Positions 11,056 to 23,479 of a stretch of 64,000 nucleotides of DNA are shown here, one piece after another. Position 1 is the first letter of the stretch; the number at the start of each line of letters is the position of its first letter. The notes under the pieces are model-generated. The model was not told the DNA's origin and made no database searches. It saw nothing but the letters and a program-made list of their open reading frames with translations. Source of the DNA: Delphinapterus leucas (taxonomy: Eukaryota > Chordata > Mammalia > Artiodactyla > Monodontidae); assembly GCF_002288925.2 (NCBI RefSeq), contig NW_022098066.1, forward strand, positions 82,680,469-82,744,468, written 5' to 3'. The translations under genes were made by a program, and so were the position numbers.

Positions 11056-12497
11056 CTGGTGGGCAGAACACAGGAGTACATATATTGTAGGGCCAAAAGT
11101 CAGCAGCAAGATGAGCCCAAGCACATCCATCCTGACAAACAGAACTAAAGCAAAAGGAGGGCCAGCTTATGCTACCAGGAGAGACAAAGTGAGGGTATGC
11201 TATTATATCCACACACTCAGGGGGGTGGGAACCTCTTTCTTGGCAATGCCCTTTGATCCTCTGAGTTAATACGTCCCACCTTGCTTTTAGAGAAAACACT
11301 CTGCTTCCTGATGCTGTTTTCTAAGTCCTCACATACCTTCTGTGCAGTAATCCATTCTTGAATTTTGCCACGGATCAACATCAAAATTTCTTGTCTACAG
11401 TTTTTAGTATATATTGTTTTCATCATATTGCAAATAGAGCTATCTGTTCTTTCCTGGTCTTGCAGCATCTCTCTGATCTTCATGATTTCTCAAAGACTAT
11501 TGACAGAGACTCTGAGAATAAGGCTCCGGTGCTGTCAGTCGGCTGGGGCAGAATCACCTGGGCCTGGCAGACTGAGCTCTTTTAAATCTTACTATCTTCT
11601 CACCTGTGAGGTCTGTTCTGATCTTTCCAGGCACGCAATGGTAGTTTAGTAGCTCTGCCTTCTCCCTTATCTTATAATTTTTGTTATCTTCGCAAGCAGG
11701 GATCACTCCTCTCACATCTTCTTGCTCTGAGGAGGCTAAGTTAGAAATATCTCTTGATGTCTTTTTCCTTTCCCACAAGCATTCTTTCATTCTGGGCTTA
11801 ATCCTCTTAGCCACTATTCTTTGTGTGTTATGGCTATTCAATAAATATTTGTAAATAAAAATAATTTGTAATTGAAAGTATATTGATTCCATTTAGTCAA
11901 TTAACACTAAGGTCAGCTGCCCCACCAGGCCGCACAGGAAATGATGCCCACACGTGGATGCCCACTGAATAGTGTTGGGAAAGCTCTGGAGGACATTTTG
12001 CTAGCATCTTCAGACACAGAGTCATGAGGACTAGTGACCAAAGAGGAGCCCTGAGTGTATGAGTAGGAGGTGGTGAGGAGATATGGGGATAGCAGATCAG
12101 CATGGGAGGGATACACAGAGCTGCGGCAAAGTCTGGAGAAACCTGAGAGAGTGTATAGGCCTCATGTTCCGTCCTTTCCTAGGTCCAAACTAGCTGTGAG
12201 TTGTGGGCAGGTAGAACAGGCACTAACAGGAATCTAGTTTGATAACTAATGACAGTATCTGCAGGGGGGTTGCACAGAGGTGGTGGATTTCCTAGAGCCC
12301 TTGTGCTTGGAGCCTAGGAGTCTGAGGGCCCGTGGTTGGGAATTGTCAGGAAGTAGCCCTTTCTAGACTGAGAATAGCTATGGGAGTTTGGGGTTGGTAG
12401 GTCTGGGTAGCTCTGTTCTCTCCAGCTTGTCTCTTTGCTTCTCCAGTTGGTGACTGGTGTGGCCAGGGAGGAAAGGGGCCTGGGAGTGACCACCCAC
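11056..12497 (-). other. PDE4DIP intron with two unassigned open stretches
   Basis: This 1,442-bp intron is largely unique. Two open stretches lie in the gene's sense: 11217-11483 (88 aa, with REMLQDQERTD and QEWITAQK followed by GTATGT) and 11554-11892 (112 aa, basic). I do not recognise either. The GTATGT after QEWITAQK could be a donor, so a cryptic or alternative exon is possible, but I see no strong acceptor or known homology. No other repeat stands out. Confidence 0.5.
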
Positions 12498-12617
12498 CTC
12501 TGAAAGCATGACTGAGCTGAGCCTGAAGCCTCTGGTTTTCTTCCCTAAGGACTCTGTTCTCATTGCAGAGCTGAGGTGTGGACTCCAGGCCCGGACTGTA
12601 GAAGTTAGAGGTGGGTC
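12498..12617 (-). CDS. PDE4DIP: PDE4DIP (myomegalin) internal exon, 120 nt
   Basis: On the minus strand the acceptor is GGGACAG and the donor GTGGGT (12492-12497). The first two bases complete a Gly codon, and one base remains for the next exon, matching the phases of both neighbours. It encodes PTSNFYSPGLESTPQLCNEN followed by RVLREENQRLQAQLSH. This matches a remembered myomegalin segment almost residue for residue. The exon links the coiled coil at 13.3-13.4 kb to that at 10.9-11.1 kb. Confidence 0.92.
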
Positions 12618-13298
12618 CTGTCCCAGGAAGTGCAAGCAGGCAAGTTACACATTTGGGTCATAGGTGCTCTCTGTGTTGCTCATTCTGCATCTCCAAAGAT
12701 ACCATCCCAACCCAGCAGAAAACCCAGAGAACTCGCATCCTGGGCCTAAAGCCTGATGGGCTGAATGCCTGGCTTTCCCGTGGCTCCTCTGAGTGGGCTC
12801 TGTGCGTGCATTACCACGTGCCCTGGCTGCAGCTGTTCAGGAGGCCCTTCCCCCTAAATACCTGCCGCTGAGCTGTGGGCAGGACAAGGGCGTGTGGAAG
12901 GGACGGCCTCCAAGCGCCAGCAGCCTGGGGGTGGTGGGGGAGGAGGGCCACCTCGGGAAGTGGCTGGAGGAGGCCCTGCAGACCTGGCTCTACCCCTTGC
13001 CAATCACAGGGCCAGGACACAGAGGTCAGCAGGCGGATATGAGCACATTAGGCTGGAAGAGAAGTCAGAGGATTCTGGGGACCAGACCTGGTTAGATCTG
13101 CCGCGAGGAAAGTTACTCTCTGAGCTCAGATACAGCTGCAACGGGAGCATAGTACTTGCCCCCTGCCTTGCTGGTGTAAGGAGCAAATACAGAAAAGCAG
13201 ACCTCGGTGCTTTGAAATCTGCGAAGCTCTGCCTAGGGGTTGACCTTCAGCAGCTCCCTAATTACAACCAGAAACAGGAAGCCCTGGGCCTCTCCTAC

Positions 13299-13430
13299 CG
13301 CTTCCGCGGGCAGTGGAGCTGAGCCTGTGTTCCAGCTGCTCCCGCAGGCGGTCGTTAATGCAGATGGACTCCTCCAGGCGCTGGCGCAGGTTCCGGATTT
13401 CACCAAGGTGCTCCTCTAGCAGGTCAGTCC
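13299..13430 (-). CDS. PDE4DIP: PDE4DIP (myomegalin) internal exon, 132 nt
   Basis: On the minus strand it follows a CTGCAG acceptor and ends at a GTAGGA donor (13293-13298). Two bases complete a Gly codon carried over from the exon at 14.7 kb, and one base is left over. It encodes TDLLEEHLGEIRNLRQRLEE, then SICINDRLREQLEHRLSSTA, ending RGS. This is a highly conserved segment shared with the CDK5RAP2/myomegalin family, rich in heptads and Leu/Glu/Arg. No disabling change is present. Confidence 0.94.
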
Positions 13431-14732
13431 CTGCAGTCACCCAGCAGGGCAGGAGGAGGTGGGAGATGGAGAATCCTGGTCACTAGTGGGGCCCATATGG
13501 GGGGTGTGGGGTTTGGCCAGTGGCCTCTCAGCAAGATCCCTAAACATCACCGGTCTCTCTCACGGGCATCCAAGAGCTCAGGTGACTTTGTTTAAAGAGT
13601 AAATTGGCTTCAAACACAGGACAGCTGGTGCTAACCAAGCCCCATGGGCCTCCTCCCATGCAGGGGTACTTGTAAGGGAGTTGTAATTGTACATGTACAG
13701 CTACCAGGGTAACTGGTAAGTGTAAGGGGTTTTACATGGTTTAGAAAAATCACTGAAGGCTGTGGATCTCAGTCTAGGACCTAGACAGGGGCCATTTCCT
13801 GAGTTGACTTCGAGTATAATAGGGAAGGCCTAACTCTACCCTAATACCTTTCCTCTTACTGACCCTTGACTGAACATTCGTTAGCAAGGGACAAAGCCCT
13901 TCCTCCACCCTTAGAGAGAAGGCCTAAGGTAAAAGTTAGTACCTCATGTCAACTCATCCTATGTGATTAATGACTAGTACCCAACGCTTCCCTCAAATTA
14001 CTTTTAATCTGGAAAAAAGAAACAGTCTGCGCTGATCCAGGGATCTGAAGGCTGATGAGAGAGTTGGAGAAAACACCCTCAAGAAAATAAAAAAGATGCA
14101 GAAAAGAGCAGTGGGTGGGGTGCTAATGACCAACTACATCAACTGCCTCATTTTGCTTTGGACGGAGCCTTTTTCTGAAAATCACAATTCTCTTGCTGTT
14201 GGACCTGGGCTGCATCCCAGCATTCACCTGTACAGCTATACCTCTCCAGCTGGTAAGATGTCTCTCAGACCTGACCAGGAGAGTTTGGAGGGAGAGGGAG
14301 AGTTTGGTTTTGTACACAGGATTTATGTAAGGGGTAGGGATCTGTGTAGAAATAGCGCCACCCTCCCCCCCCTTTCTGTAACAACTCCTGATTGATGGAA
14401 GAATGTTCTGTGACTGTTCATGCCTGGCATTCTGGAAGGGTCTGAGAGTGGGCTGCGAGGGGACCAGGATGCAGGGACAGAGAAGAATGAATGTGACAGC
14501 ACAGACATAGCCGCTGACTTTCTCATACCCTTGCTCAGCACCGAGGCCCTGGGCACAGAGGATAACGGATGCATTTAGGAAGGACTGAGAACTGCTAGGG
14601 CCCTTTCCTTTTATCCCCACTCTGTGAGGCAGATACTAGAGGAGAAATGGAAAACACTACCCAGATAGGAAAGGCATGGATCCTAACTGAGATTTCATTT
14701 CACTGGCTGACATGCTCGGCTTTGTGCTTTAC

Positions 14733-14984
14733 CTGTGGGTTTGGAGTTAAGCTGGTACATGGGGGAGCCTGAAGATGGTTCCCCAGATATGCTCCCTTTC
14801 TGAGGCCTCATCATGTCCCACTGGCCTCTGCTGCCCAAGTACCCAGGCTCGAGGATTCTGCCCAGTTCTGTGGTGCCCCTCAGAGGAGAGAGGGGCTGGG
14901 CAGGGCTGAGGTAGTGGGAAGAGCTGGCTTCTAAATGCTTGGTTGGCAATGTGGCTGGGGAAGCAGGATGAACATTGTTGACAC
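14733..14984 (-). CDS. PDE4DIP: PDE4DIP (myomegalin) internal exon, Ser/Pro-rich, 252 nt
   Basis: This is the most 5' PDE4DIP exon recognised. The minus-strand acceptor is CTGCCCAG and the donor GTAAAG (14727-14732). Two bases complete the previous codon and one G is passed on to the 132-nt exon. The product includes HLEASSSHYLSPAQPLSPLR, then GTTELGRILEPGYLGS, then QLNSKPT. This Ser/Pro-rich linker matches remembered human myomegalin just before the LLEEHL coiled coil. The incoming phase shows that at least one exon lies upstream, at a higher coordinate, but I could not find it in the window. Confidence 0.92.
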
Positions 14985-17900
14985 CTGGGCAGAATGAAAC
15001 ATGAATGAGAAGCAGTATCGGAACAGAAGGATCGGCAAGGAAGCATGTGATTGCTAAGAACAGACACTAAAGGGGACACGGCTATCAGAGGTCCCAGTCT
15101 GCTGGGAAATTCCAATTAGATGAGGATTCCCATCTTAGAGGCTATAACTTTTCACCCCTTGTATTTGCTAGCATGAGACACCAAGAGGTAGGGGATGAAT
15201 AACGTATCAGAAAGTCACTAGTGTACACAAAAGGGAAGTCCAGTGGCCCTAATTCTGGCTCCTGTGATAATTCCTCATGACAGATTCCGGGGAAGTTCCA
15301 GAAGTAGAACTCACTGGGAAAATCAGAGGTTAAGAGTGTGATGGGCCATAGCATTGAGCACACCTGTGAACGGGAATATTTGTGTCCCTATGAGTACTTG
15401 CTGTACCCAGAAGCTAACCTGCCAGCTTTTGGGGTTGTCAGAAGAGAAAGGGGGTATAAATCCAGCTAGACGTGGCGGCCCCAGTTACTCCAGAGTGAGG
15501 AACTTCTTTGCTGAGGCTGGGGGAGGTTCTAGGTAAGGCAAGAGGTGATTTCATTCTTACCCAACATGATTCCAGGAACTGAAATATGTCATCACTCATG
15601 TCTAAAGTCATGAACACTCTTCCATGGGGTAGGGAGGACCTTTCATTTCATAGGCTGGTGCTTTCATAGATCCTATGAAATCATGGGCCTTCCCATTATC
15701 TCTGCTTCTGTGTAAAAAGAAGCCCAACTTGGTGGAGAGAGGGAAAGAGGTGAACAGGGCCATAGTTTAGGATATTCACATTCAGAAGACTACTTTCTTC
15801 CAGGGATTATCAATATGGGCAGTAGGTAGCTCCACCTAAGAACTTGGAGTGAGGAGTGAAGTCATAGATTAAGTGTTCAGTGGCTTTTATGGCCAAATAT
15901 GTTGCTAAGGTTTCTTCCAAAATAATGTATTCTTATGCATTTGCTCATTTGCAACTCCAAAGGCCCAAAGCCGTATTTCCCTGTTGCCTTGTGGTCCTTG
16001 TCATCATCTTCAGTCAATTTAACCTGCAAATTGAAGGTCTCTATATCATTACATAATCTTAGAGATAGAAATATATGTACAGCTTGTTTACCTGAAAAGA
16101 CTGCTGTTTCTCTGTGGACCAGTGGAGTTGAGCAGAATTCTTTTGTTCTCAATAAGTCATCTCAGATTTTTTTTTCTAGACAATGATGATTTTTCTATTC
16201 ATGGTAACATTTTTATAAAGAACATATACTACCTTAGTTGAGTCCTATTGAGAAAATGGTTCCCATTGTACAAAATAAATCATCACTCTCAACTAGCTTT
16301 TCCCCACTGAGCAAGTTCTGGCCAAGACTTCAGAGGTTTTTAATAAGCTTGGTAATAATTGCTTAATATATGGTATTAAGGTTATTTTTAATAACACTTC
16401 AAATAGATCAGTGCAATGTGACTTTGGGCAAGTCACTTAACTTTTTAGGTTTCAATTATGTCAGTTTAGGAAGAATTTGGTTAACTATTTTTTTCTGCTA
16501 CAGATACACTTTTGAGTTTCCCCACACAGCAGTGTCATCCCTCAGTTTAAATGGGAGTTGTGATGGAGGTGTGACCCCAACTTTGAAAAGCAATCTGCTC
16601 ACTCCTTCCTTCACTTAGTCATGAATGCTTAGTGGAGCACTTGGAAATTGTGGACATTGTCACCCTTGTGAAACCACCAGCCTAGCCAACCCCAGCAGAG
16701 TTATAGTGCGCACATATCAGGGGAACTCCCCACATTTCAGGCTCACAAACCATGGGATGATGTAAGTTAGAAGATGACTCTCTGTCTTGCCCACATCTCT
16801 CTTCCTGACCCCAGCTTCTGTGCCTCTAAACGTTATTGTAACTGTGTGGAATATATCCTTTCCACCCCTGATCATGGCTTATATTTCGCCATGTACATCT
16901 GAAACACAACCACAGGTTCCTGGCATGTGCCAATCCAGGTAGATCCAGTACCTGTTGCATAGAAACTGCCCTTGCATCTTCTCTTGTTGAATATACCGGT
17001 TGTCCAAAGGCAGATAAAAGTAACATCAGATTTACTACATGTATTCAAGGAGACATATGTGAAATTTTTAAATGCCTTTGACAAGTAGGAAAGAGATACT
17101 ATGGAATTGTAATGAAATTCATAAGTTACATATAGAGTTTAATTCTCATAGAAACTTAAAAAAAAAAAAACTACAGTCAACAGAAGAGGAAGTAGCGGGA
17201 TAGGCATGCCAAAACTGACTTCAAGTTATATAAAACCCAATATGTTGCCATGGAGGGAATTTGAATCAACATTATAATGGGATATATCAAGAATAATAAA
17301 GTTGGGAGGAATATACCTTTGCTAAATTAACTAGTCATAAGCTTAAGTGAAGTAGAGTATTATTCTCAAATTGTCTCCACGCTCAGAAGTATATGAAAGA
17401 TTGGTACAGACTAAAAGAAGAATGTGTAAAATTTTACATTTTTCTTTGAGGAAAAGCACCAAGGACAATCCAAATAGAAACAGACTGATGAATGACCTGA
17501 ATATAGCCCTCAATAAATGAAAGCTACTGGGAAGTATTGCTGCCTTTTTGGTTTTCTCTGTACACACAAGACTGAACAAGGAGAAATTCTCAGATTTTAG
17601 AGTGTTTACAAGGATCAGAAATTGCAGGAAGCCAGAAATTGAACGGGGCTGTAGGGAAGGATGGTCTCCTTCATTGGAGGCCTTCAGAGAGGAGATAAAG
17701 AGCCTTTACTCTGAGTTATTGAGCCCTGTTCTCTGTGGCCAGCATTCTAAGGTGATGTGGGGTCTGATAAAGCTTCCTGACTTACAAGGTGTATCTCAGG
17801 GGGCTGCATTTAAACCAGAAGAATCACAGCCTTCTCATTTCCAGCATAATTCAAAAACACCTTTGTTTTCATTAGAGTTATTCACTGTTGCTTTCTTCTC

Positions 17901-18081
17901 TTCTCACACACTTTTGGATCCTTCACTTCCACCTCCTGGCTGTACCTCTCTTTGTCCTCCCACCCACAAATGGCTCCAGAGCGCACATGGCTGAGGAAGC
18001 AGTTATCTGTATACCATTCCCTAGGGCTGACTCTTCACTTAGGAGCTGCTTGTGCTGCCATATTCAGATACGACCTCTTTG
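14985..18081. other. Unique DNA upstream of the 252-nt PDE4DIP exon
   Basis: This stretch is mostly non-repetitive. I see no further exon with homology I can name. A MIR remnant lies at about 16400-16490 and an A-run at 17158-17170. An open stretch at 17548-17994 (plus strand, 148 aa) has no recognisable domain and is probably chance. It is either PDE4DIP intron or 5' flank. Confidence 0.6.
16400..16490 (+). repeat. MIR-like SINE remnant
   Basis: The MIR landmark 'gtgactttgggcaagtcact' followed by 'taactttttaggttt' is clear at 16418-16452. The rest of the element is diverged. Confidence 0.65.
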
Positions 18082-18097
18082 TCACCTGACCTCTTTA
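18082..18097. repeat. Left target-site duplication of the 18.1-kb L1 nest
   Basis: TCACCTGACCTCTTTA here is identical to 36229-36244. The two copies immediately border L1 sequence on their inner sides and unique DNA on their outer sides, which is the mark of one retrotransposition event. Confidence 0.9.
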
Positions 18098-18479
18098 TAT
18101 ATATATATTTAATTTTAGTATATATTTTTTATAATATTGTGTTTCAGGTGTACAGCAAAGTTGTTCAGTTATACATATATATTTTTACAGATTCTTTTCC
18201 TTTATAGGTTATACAAGTTATTGAATATAGTTCCCTGTGCTATACAGTAAAACCTTGTTGTTTATTTTATATATAGTAGTGTATATCTGTTAATCCCAAG
18301 CTCCTAATTTATCCCTTTGGTAAATTTATCTCTTATTTCCCCTTTGGTAACCATAAGTTTGTTCCTATGTGAGTCTATTTCTGTTTTGTGAATAAATTCA
18401 TTTGTATTATTTTTTTAATTCCACATAAGTGATATCATATAATTGTCTTTCTCTGACTTCACTTAGTATGATAATCTCT

Positions 18480-21400
18480 AGGTTTATCTTTTGCTGCAAA
18501 TGGCAATATTTCATTCTTTTTTATGACTGACTAATTTCCATTGTGTATATATTATATGTACCACATCTTCTTTATCCATTCATCTGTCGATGGACACTTA
18601 GGTTGCTTCTGTGTCTTGTCTATTGTAAATAGTGCTTCCGTGAACATTGGGATGCAGGTATCTTTTCAAATAGGGTTTTTGTCATTTCTGAACATACACC
18701 AGGGAGTGGGGTTGCTGGATCATATGGTAACTCTGTTTTACTTTTTTGAGGAACCCATATTGTTTTCCATAGTGGCTGCACCAATTTTCATTCCCACAAT
18801 CAGTGTAGGGGTCCCTTTTCTTCACACCCTCCCCAGCATTTAATATTTGTAGACTTTTTGATGATGGCCATTCTGACCAGTGTGAGGTGATACCTCATTG
18901 TAGTTTTGATTTGCATTTCTCTAATAACTAGCAGTGTTGAACATCTTTTCATGTGCGTTTTGGCTATCTGTATGTCTTCTTTGGAGAAATGTCTATTTAG
19001 ATCTTCTGCCCATTTTTCCATTGGGTTGTTTGTTTTTTGTGATATTGAGATGCATGAGCTGTTTGTATATTTTGGAGATTAATCCCTTGTCGGTCACATT
19101 GTTTGCAAATATTTTCTCCCAGTCCGTAGGTTGTCTTTTCATTCTGTTTATGATTTCCTTTGCTGTGCAAAAGCTTTTAAGTTTCATTAGGTCCCATTTG
19201 TTTATTTTTGTCTTTACTTTCACTACTCTAGGAGGTGGATCCAAAAAGATCTTGCTGCAATTTATGTCAAAGAGTGTTCTTCCTATGTTTTCCTCTAAGA
19301 GTTTGATAGTATCTGGCCTTACATTTAGATCTTTAATCCGTTTAGGGTTTATTCTTGTGAATGGTGTTACACAGTGTTCTAATATCATCCTTCTACATGT
19401 AGCTGTCCAGTTTTCCCAGCACCACTTAATGAAGATACTGTCTTTTCTCCATTGTATATTCTTGCCTTCTTTGTCATAGATTAGTTGATCATAGGTGCTT
19501 GGGTTTATCTCTGGACTTTCTATCTTGTTCCAGTGATGTATATTTCTGTTTTTTGCCAGTACCAAACTATTTTGATTATGGTAGCTTATTACAGTAATAT
19601 TAATCAATAATATTACTGATTATTATAATCTGAAGATGGGGAGCCTGATTCCTCCAGCTTTGTTTTTCTTTCTCAAGATTGCTTTGGCTATTTGGGGTCT
19701 TTTGTGTTTCCATACAAATTACAAAAATTTTTGTTCTAATTCTGTGAAAAATGGCATTGGTAATTTGATAGCGATTGCATTGAATCTACAGATTGCTTTG
19801 GGTAGTATAGTAATTTTGACAATATTGATTCTTCCAGTCCAAGAACATGGTATATCTTTCGATCTGTTTGTGTCATCTTAGATTTCTTTCATCAGTGTTA
19901 CAGATTTCAGAATACACGTCTTTTGCCTCCTTAGGTAAGTTTATTCCTAGGTATTTTATTCTTGTTGATGTGATGGTAAATGGAAATTTCTCTTTGTGAT
20001 CTTTCATTGTTAGTGTATAGAAATGCAAGAGATTCCTGTGTATTAATTTTGTATCCTGAAACTTTACCGAATTCATTGATGAGCTCTAGTAGTTTTCTGG
20101 TAGCATCTTTAGGATTTTCTATGTATGGTATCATGTTGTCTGCAAACAATGACACTTTTACTTCTTCTTTTCCAATTTGGATTCCTTTTATTTCTTCTTC
20201 TTCTCTGATTGCTGTGGCTAGGACTTCCAAAACTATGTTGAATAGTGGTGAGAGTGGACATCCTTGTCTTGTTCCTGATCTAAGAGGAAATGATTTGTTT
20301 TTCACCATTGAAATGAATATAGCTGTGGGTTTGTCATATATGCCCTTTGTTATGTTGAGGTAGGTTCCCTCTATGCCCACTTTCTGGAGAGTTTTTAGTA
20401 TAAATGGGTATTAAATTTTGTCAGAAGCTTTTTCTGCATCTATTGAGATGATCATATTGTTTTTATTCTTCAGTTTGTTAATGTGGTATGTCACATTGAT
20501 TGATTTGCGTATATTGAAGAATCCTTGCATCCTTGGGATAAATCCCACTTGATCATGGTGTTTGATCCTTTAAATGTGTTGTTGGATTTGGCTTGCTAGT
20601 ATCTTGTTGAGTGTTTTTGCATCTATATTCACCAGTGATGTTGGCCTGTAATTATCTTATTTGTGGTATTCTGTCTGGTTTTGGTATCAGGGTGATGGTG
20701 GCCTCATAGCTGAGCTTGGGTGCATTCCTTCCTCTGCAAATTTTTGGAATAGTTTCAGAAGGATAGGTGTTAACACTTCTCTAAATGTTTGACAGAATTC
20801 GCCTGTGAAGCCATCTGGTCCTGGACTTTTGTTTGTTGAAAGTTTTTAAGTCAGTTTCCATTTCAGTACTTGTTATTTGTCTGTTCATATTTTCTATTTC
20901 TTCCTGGTTCAGTCTTGGAAGATTGTACCTTTCTAAGAATTTGTTCATTTCTTCTAGGTGTGCATTCTATTGGCATGTAGTTGTTTGTAGAAATCTCTTG
21001 TGATCCTTTGTATTTCTGTGCTGTCAGTTGTTATATCTTTTTCATTTCTAATTTTATTGATTTGAGCCCTCTCCTTTTCTTTTTCTTGATAAGTCTAGCT
21101 AAAGGTTTATCAATTTTGTTTATCTTTTCAAAGAACTAGATTTTCATTTCATTGATCTTTTCTATTGTTTTCTTTGTCTCTATTTCTTTTATTTCTGCTT
21201 TGGTCTTTATGATTTCTTTCTTTCTTCTAACTTTGGGTTTTGTTTGTTCTTCTTTCTCTAGTTGCTTTAGGTGTAAGTCTAGGTTGTTTATCTGAGATTT
21301 TTCTTGTTTTCTGAGGTAAGATTGTATTGCTATAAACTTCCTTCTTAGAACTGCTTTTGCTGCATCCCATAGGTTTTGGATCATTCTGTTTTCATGTCAT

Positions 21401-23430
21401 TTTTCTCTAGGTATTTTTAAATTTACACTTTAATTTCTTCAGTGATCCATTGGTTGTTTAGTAACATATTGTTTAGCCTCCATGTGTTTGTTTTTTACAG
21501 TTTTTTTTTCCTGTAATTTACCTCTAATCTCATAGAGTTGTGGTTGAAAAAGATATGACTTCAGTTTTCTTAAGTTTACCAAGGTTTGATTTGTGGCCCA
21601 AGATGTAATCTATCCTGAAGAATGTTACTTGTGCACTTGAGAAGAAAGTGTGTTCTGCTGCTTTAGTATGGAATGATCTAAAAATATCACTTAATTCCAT
21701 TTGGTCTAATTTGTCATTTTAGTCTGTGTGTTTCCTTGTTAATTTTCTGTCCGGATGCTCTGTCCACTGGTGCAAGTTGGGTGTTAAAATCCCCCACTAT
21801 TATTGTGTTACTGTCGATTACCCCTTTTATGGCATTAGCATTTGCCTTATGTATTGAGGTGCTCTTACGTTGGGTGCATATATATTAACAATTATTATGT
21901 CTTCTTCTTGGACTGAGCCCATGATCATTATGTAGTGTCCTTCCTTGTCTCTTGTAAGAGTCTTTATTTTTTATTTATTTAAAAAATTGTTCCACTCCTC
22001 CAGCTTTATTGAGATATAATTGACATATAATATTGTGTAAGTTTAATGTATATAATGTGATGATTTGATACATGTACATATTGTGATATTTTTAGTACAT
22101 AATGTTGATGCATCCTTCACCTCTCATAATCACAATTTTTTGATTGGTCTTATGGTGAGAATATTTAAGATTTACTGAATTAGCAGCTTTCAATATACAA
22201 TACAGTATTACATAGTAACTACAGTCACTATGCTATACATTAGATTCCCAGAACTTTTTCATTGTGTAGCTGGAAGTTTAGGTTTAGATTACTTCCACAT
22301 CTTGGCTATTGTGAATAATGCTGCAATAAACACGAGAGGCATATATTTCTTTGATACCTTGTTTTCATTTCTTTGGGCTACATACCCAGAAGTGGAATTG
22401 CTGGGTCATATGGTAGTTCTGTTTTTAATTTTTTGAGGTACCTCCACACTGTTTTCCATAATGGCTGAACCAGTTTACATTCCCACCAACAGTGCACAAT
22501 TGTTCCCTTTTCTCCAACATTTATTAGTCATCTTTTTGATGATAGCCATTCTGACAGGTATGAGGGGATATCTCATGGTGGTTTTGATTTGCATTTCCCT
22601 GATAATTAGTGATGTTGAACATCTTTTCATGGACCCATTGGCCATTTGGTTGTCTTCTTTGGAAAAATGTCTATTCAAGTCCTCTGCCCAATTTTATTTC
22701 ATTTTTAACATCTTTATTGGAGTATAATTGCTTTACAATGGTGTTCTAGTTTCTGCTGTATAGCAAAGTGAATCAGCTATATGTATACATATATCCCCAT
22801 ATCCCCTCCCTCTTGCGTCTCCCTCCCACCCTCCCTATATCAAAGTCTATTTTGTCTGATATGAGTATTGGTACTCCAGCTTTCTTTTGATTTCTGTTTG
22901 CATGGGCTATCTTTTTCCATCCCCTCACTTTCAGTCTGCATGTATCCCTAGGTCTGAAGTGAATCTCTTGTAGACAGCATACATACCAGTCTTGTTTTTG
23001 TATCCATTCAGCCAGTCTATGTCTTTTGGAGCATTTAATCCATTTACATTTAAGGTAATTATTGATATATATGTTCCTATTGCCATTTTCTTAATTGTTT
23101 TGGATTTGTTTTTATCAGTGTTCTTTCTTCCCTTCTTCTTTTGTTCTCTTGTGGTTTGATGACTATCTTCAGTGTTGTGTTTGGGTTGCTTTATCTTTTT
23201 TGTGTGTGTATCTATTGTAGATTTTTGGTTTGCAGTTCCCATGAGGTCTTGATATAGCAGTCTGCATATGTACAAAGTTATTTCAAGTTGCTGGTATCTT
23301 AATTCCAAATGCAATTCCCATTTCCTGCAGTTATACTCTCCTCTTCTCATGGTTGTTGGTTTTGAGATCATTTTGTGCCTGGATGATTTTCTATTACTAC
23401 TTTGTTTGCCTTCACTAGTGAGCTTTCCCA
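18480..23430 (-). pseudogene. L1 ORF2, broken (minus strand)
   Basis: Open pieces include 18993-19607 (204 aa, C-terminal region), 19931-20380 (RT, where the catalytic FADD reads FADN) and 22931-23431 (N-terminal start of the endonuclease, with KMAIGTYISIITLNVNGLNA). The Asp-to-Asn change removes one of the two metal-binding aspartates. Stops, shifts and the 871-bp insertion also break it. Confidence 0.85.
21971..22841 (-). mobile_element. Composite insertion: older L1 3' end plus young L1 3' UTR
   Basis: The host ORF2 text stops after 'gagtctttatttt' (21959-21971) and resumes at 'aaagtctattttgtctg' (about 22842). In between are about 21985-22690, an old L1 3' end with 'ctttattgagatataattga', and about 22696-22840, part of a young-type 3' UTR ('tctttattggagtataattg'). 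Both are inverted. At least two insertion events are needed. Confidence 0.75.
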
Positions 23431-23479
23431 TTTGTGATTTTCTTGCTTCTAGTTGTGCCCTCTTTTTTTCCCCTCCTAG

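Noticed and set aside
12611..13322. Plus-strand open stretches of 86-142 codons
   Set aside because: They overlap or flank PDE4DIP exons on the opposite strand in GC-richer DNA and contain low-complexity Gly/Pro runs. They are shadows of the real gene.
17548..17994. A 148-codon open stretch (plus strand)
   Set aside because: It shows no recognisable domain, no splice context and no neighbour on that strand. It is probably chance.
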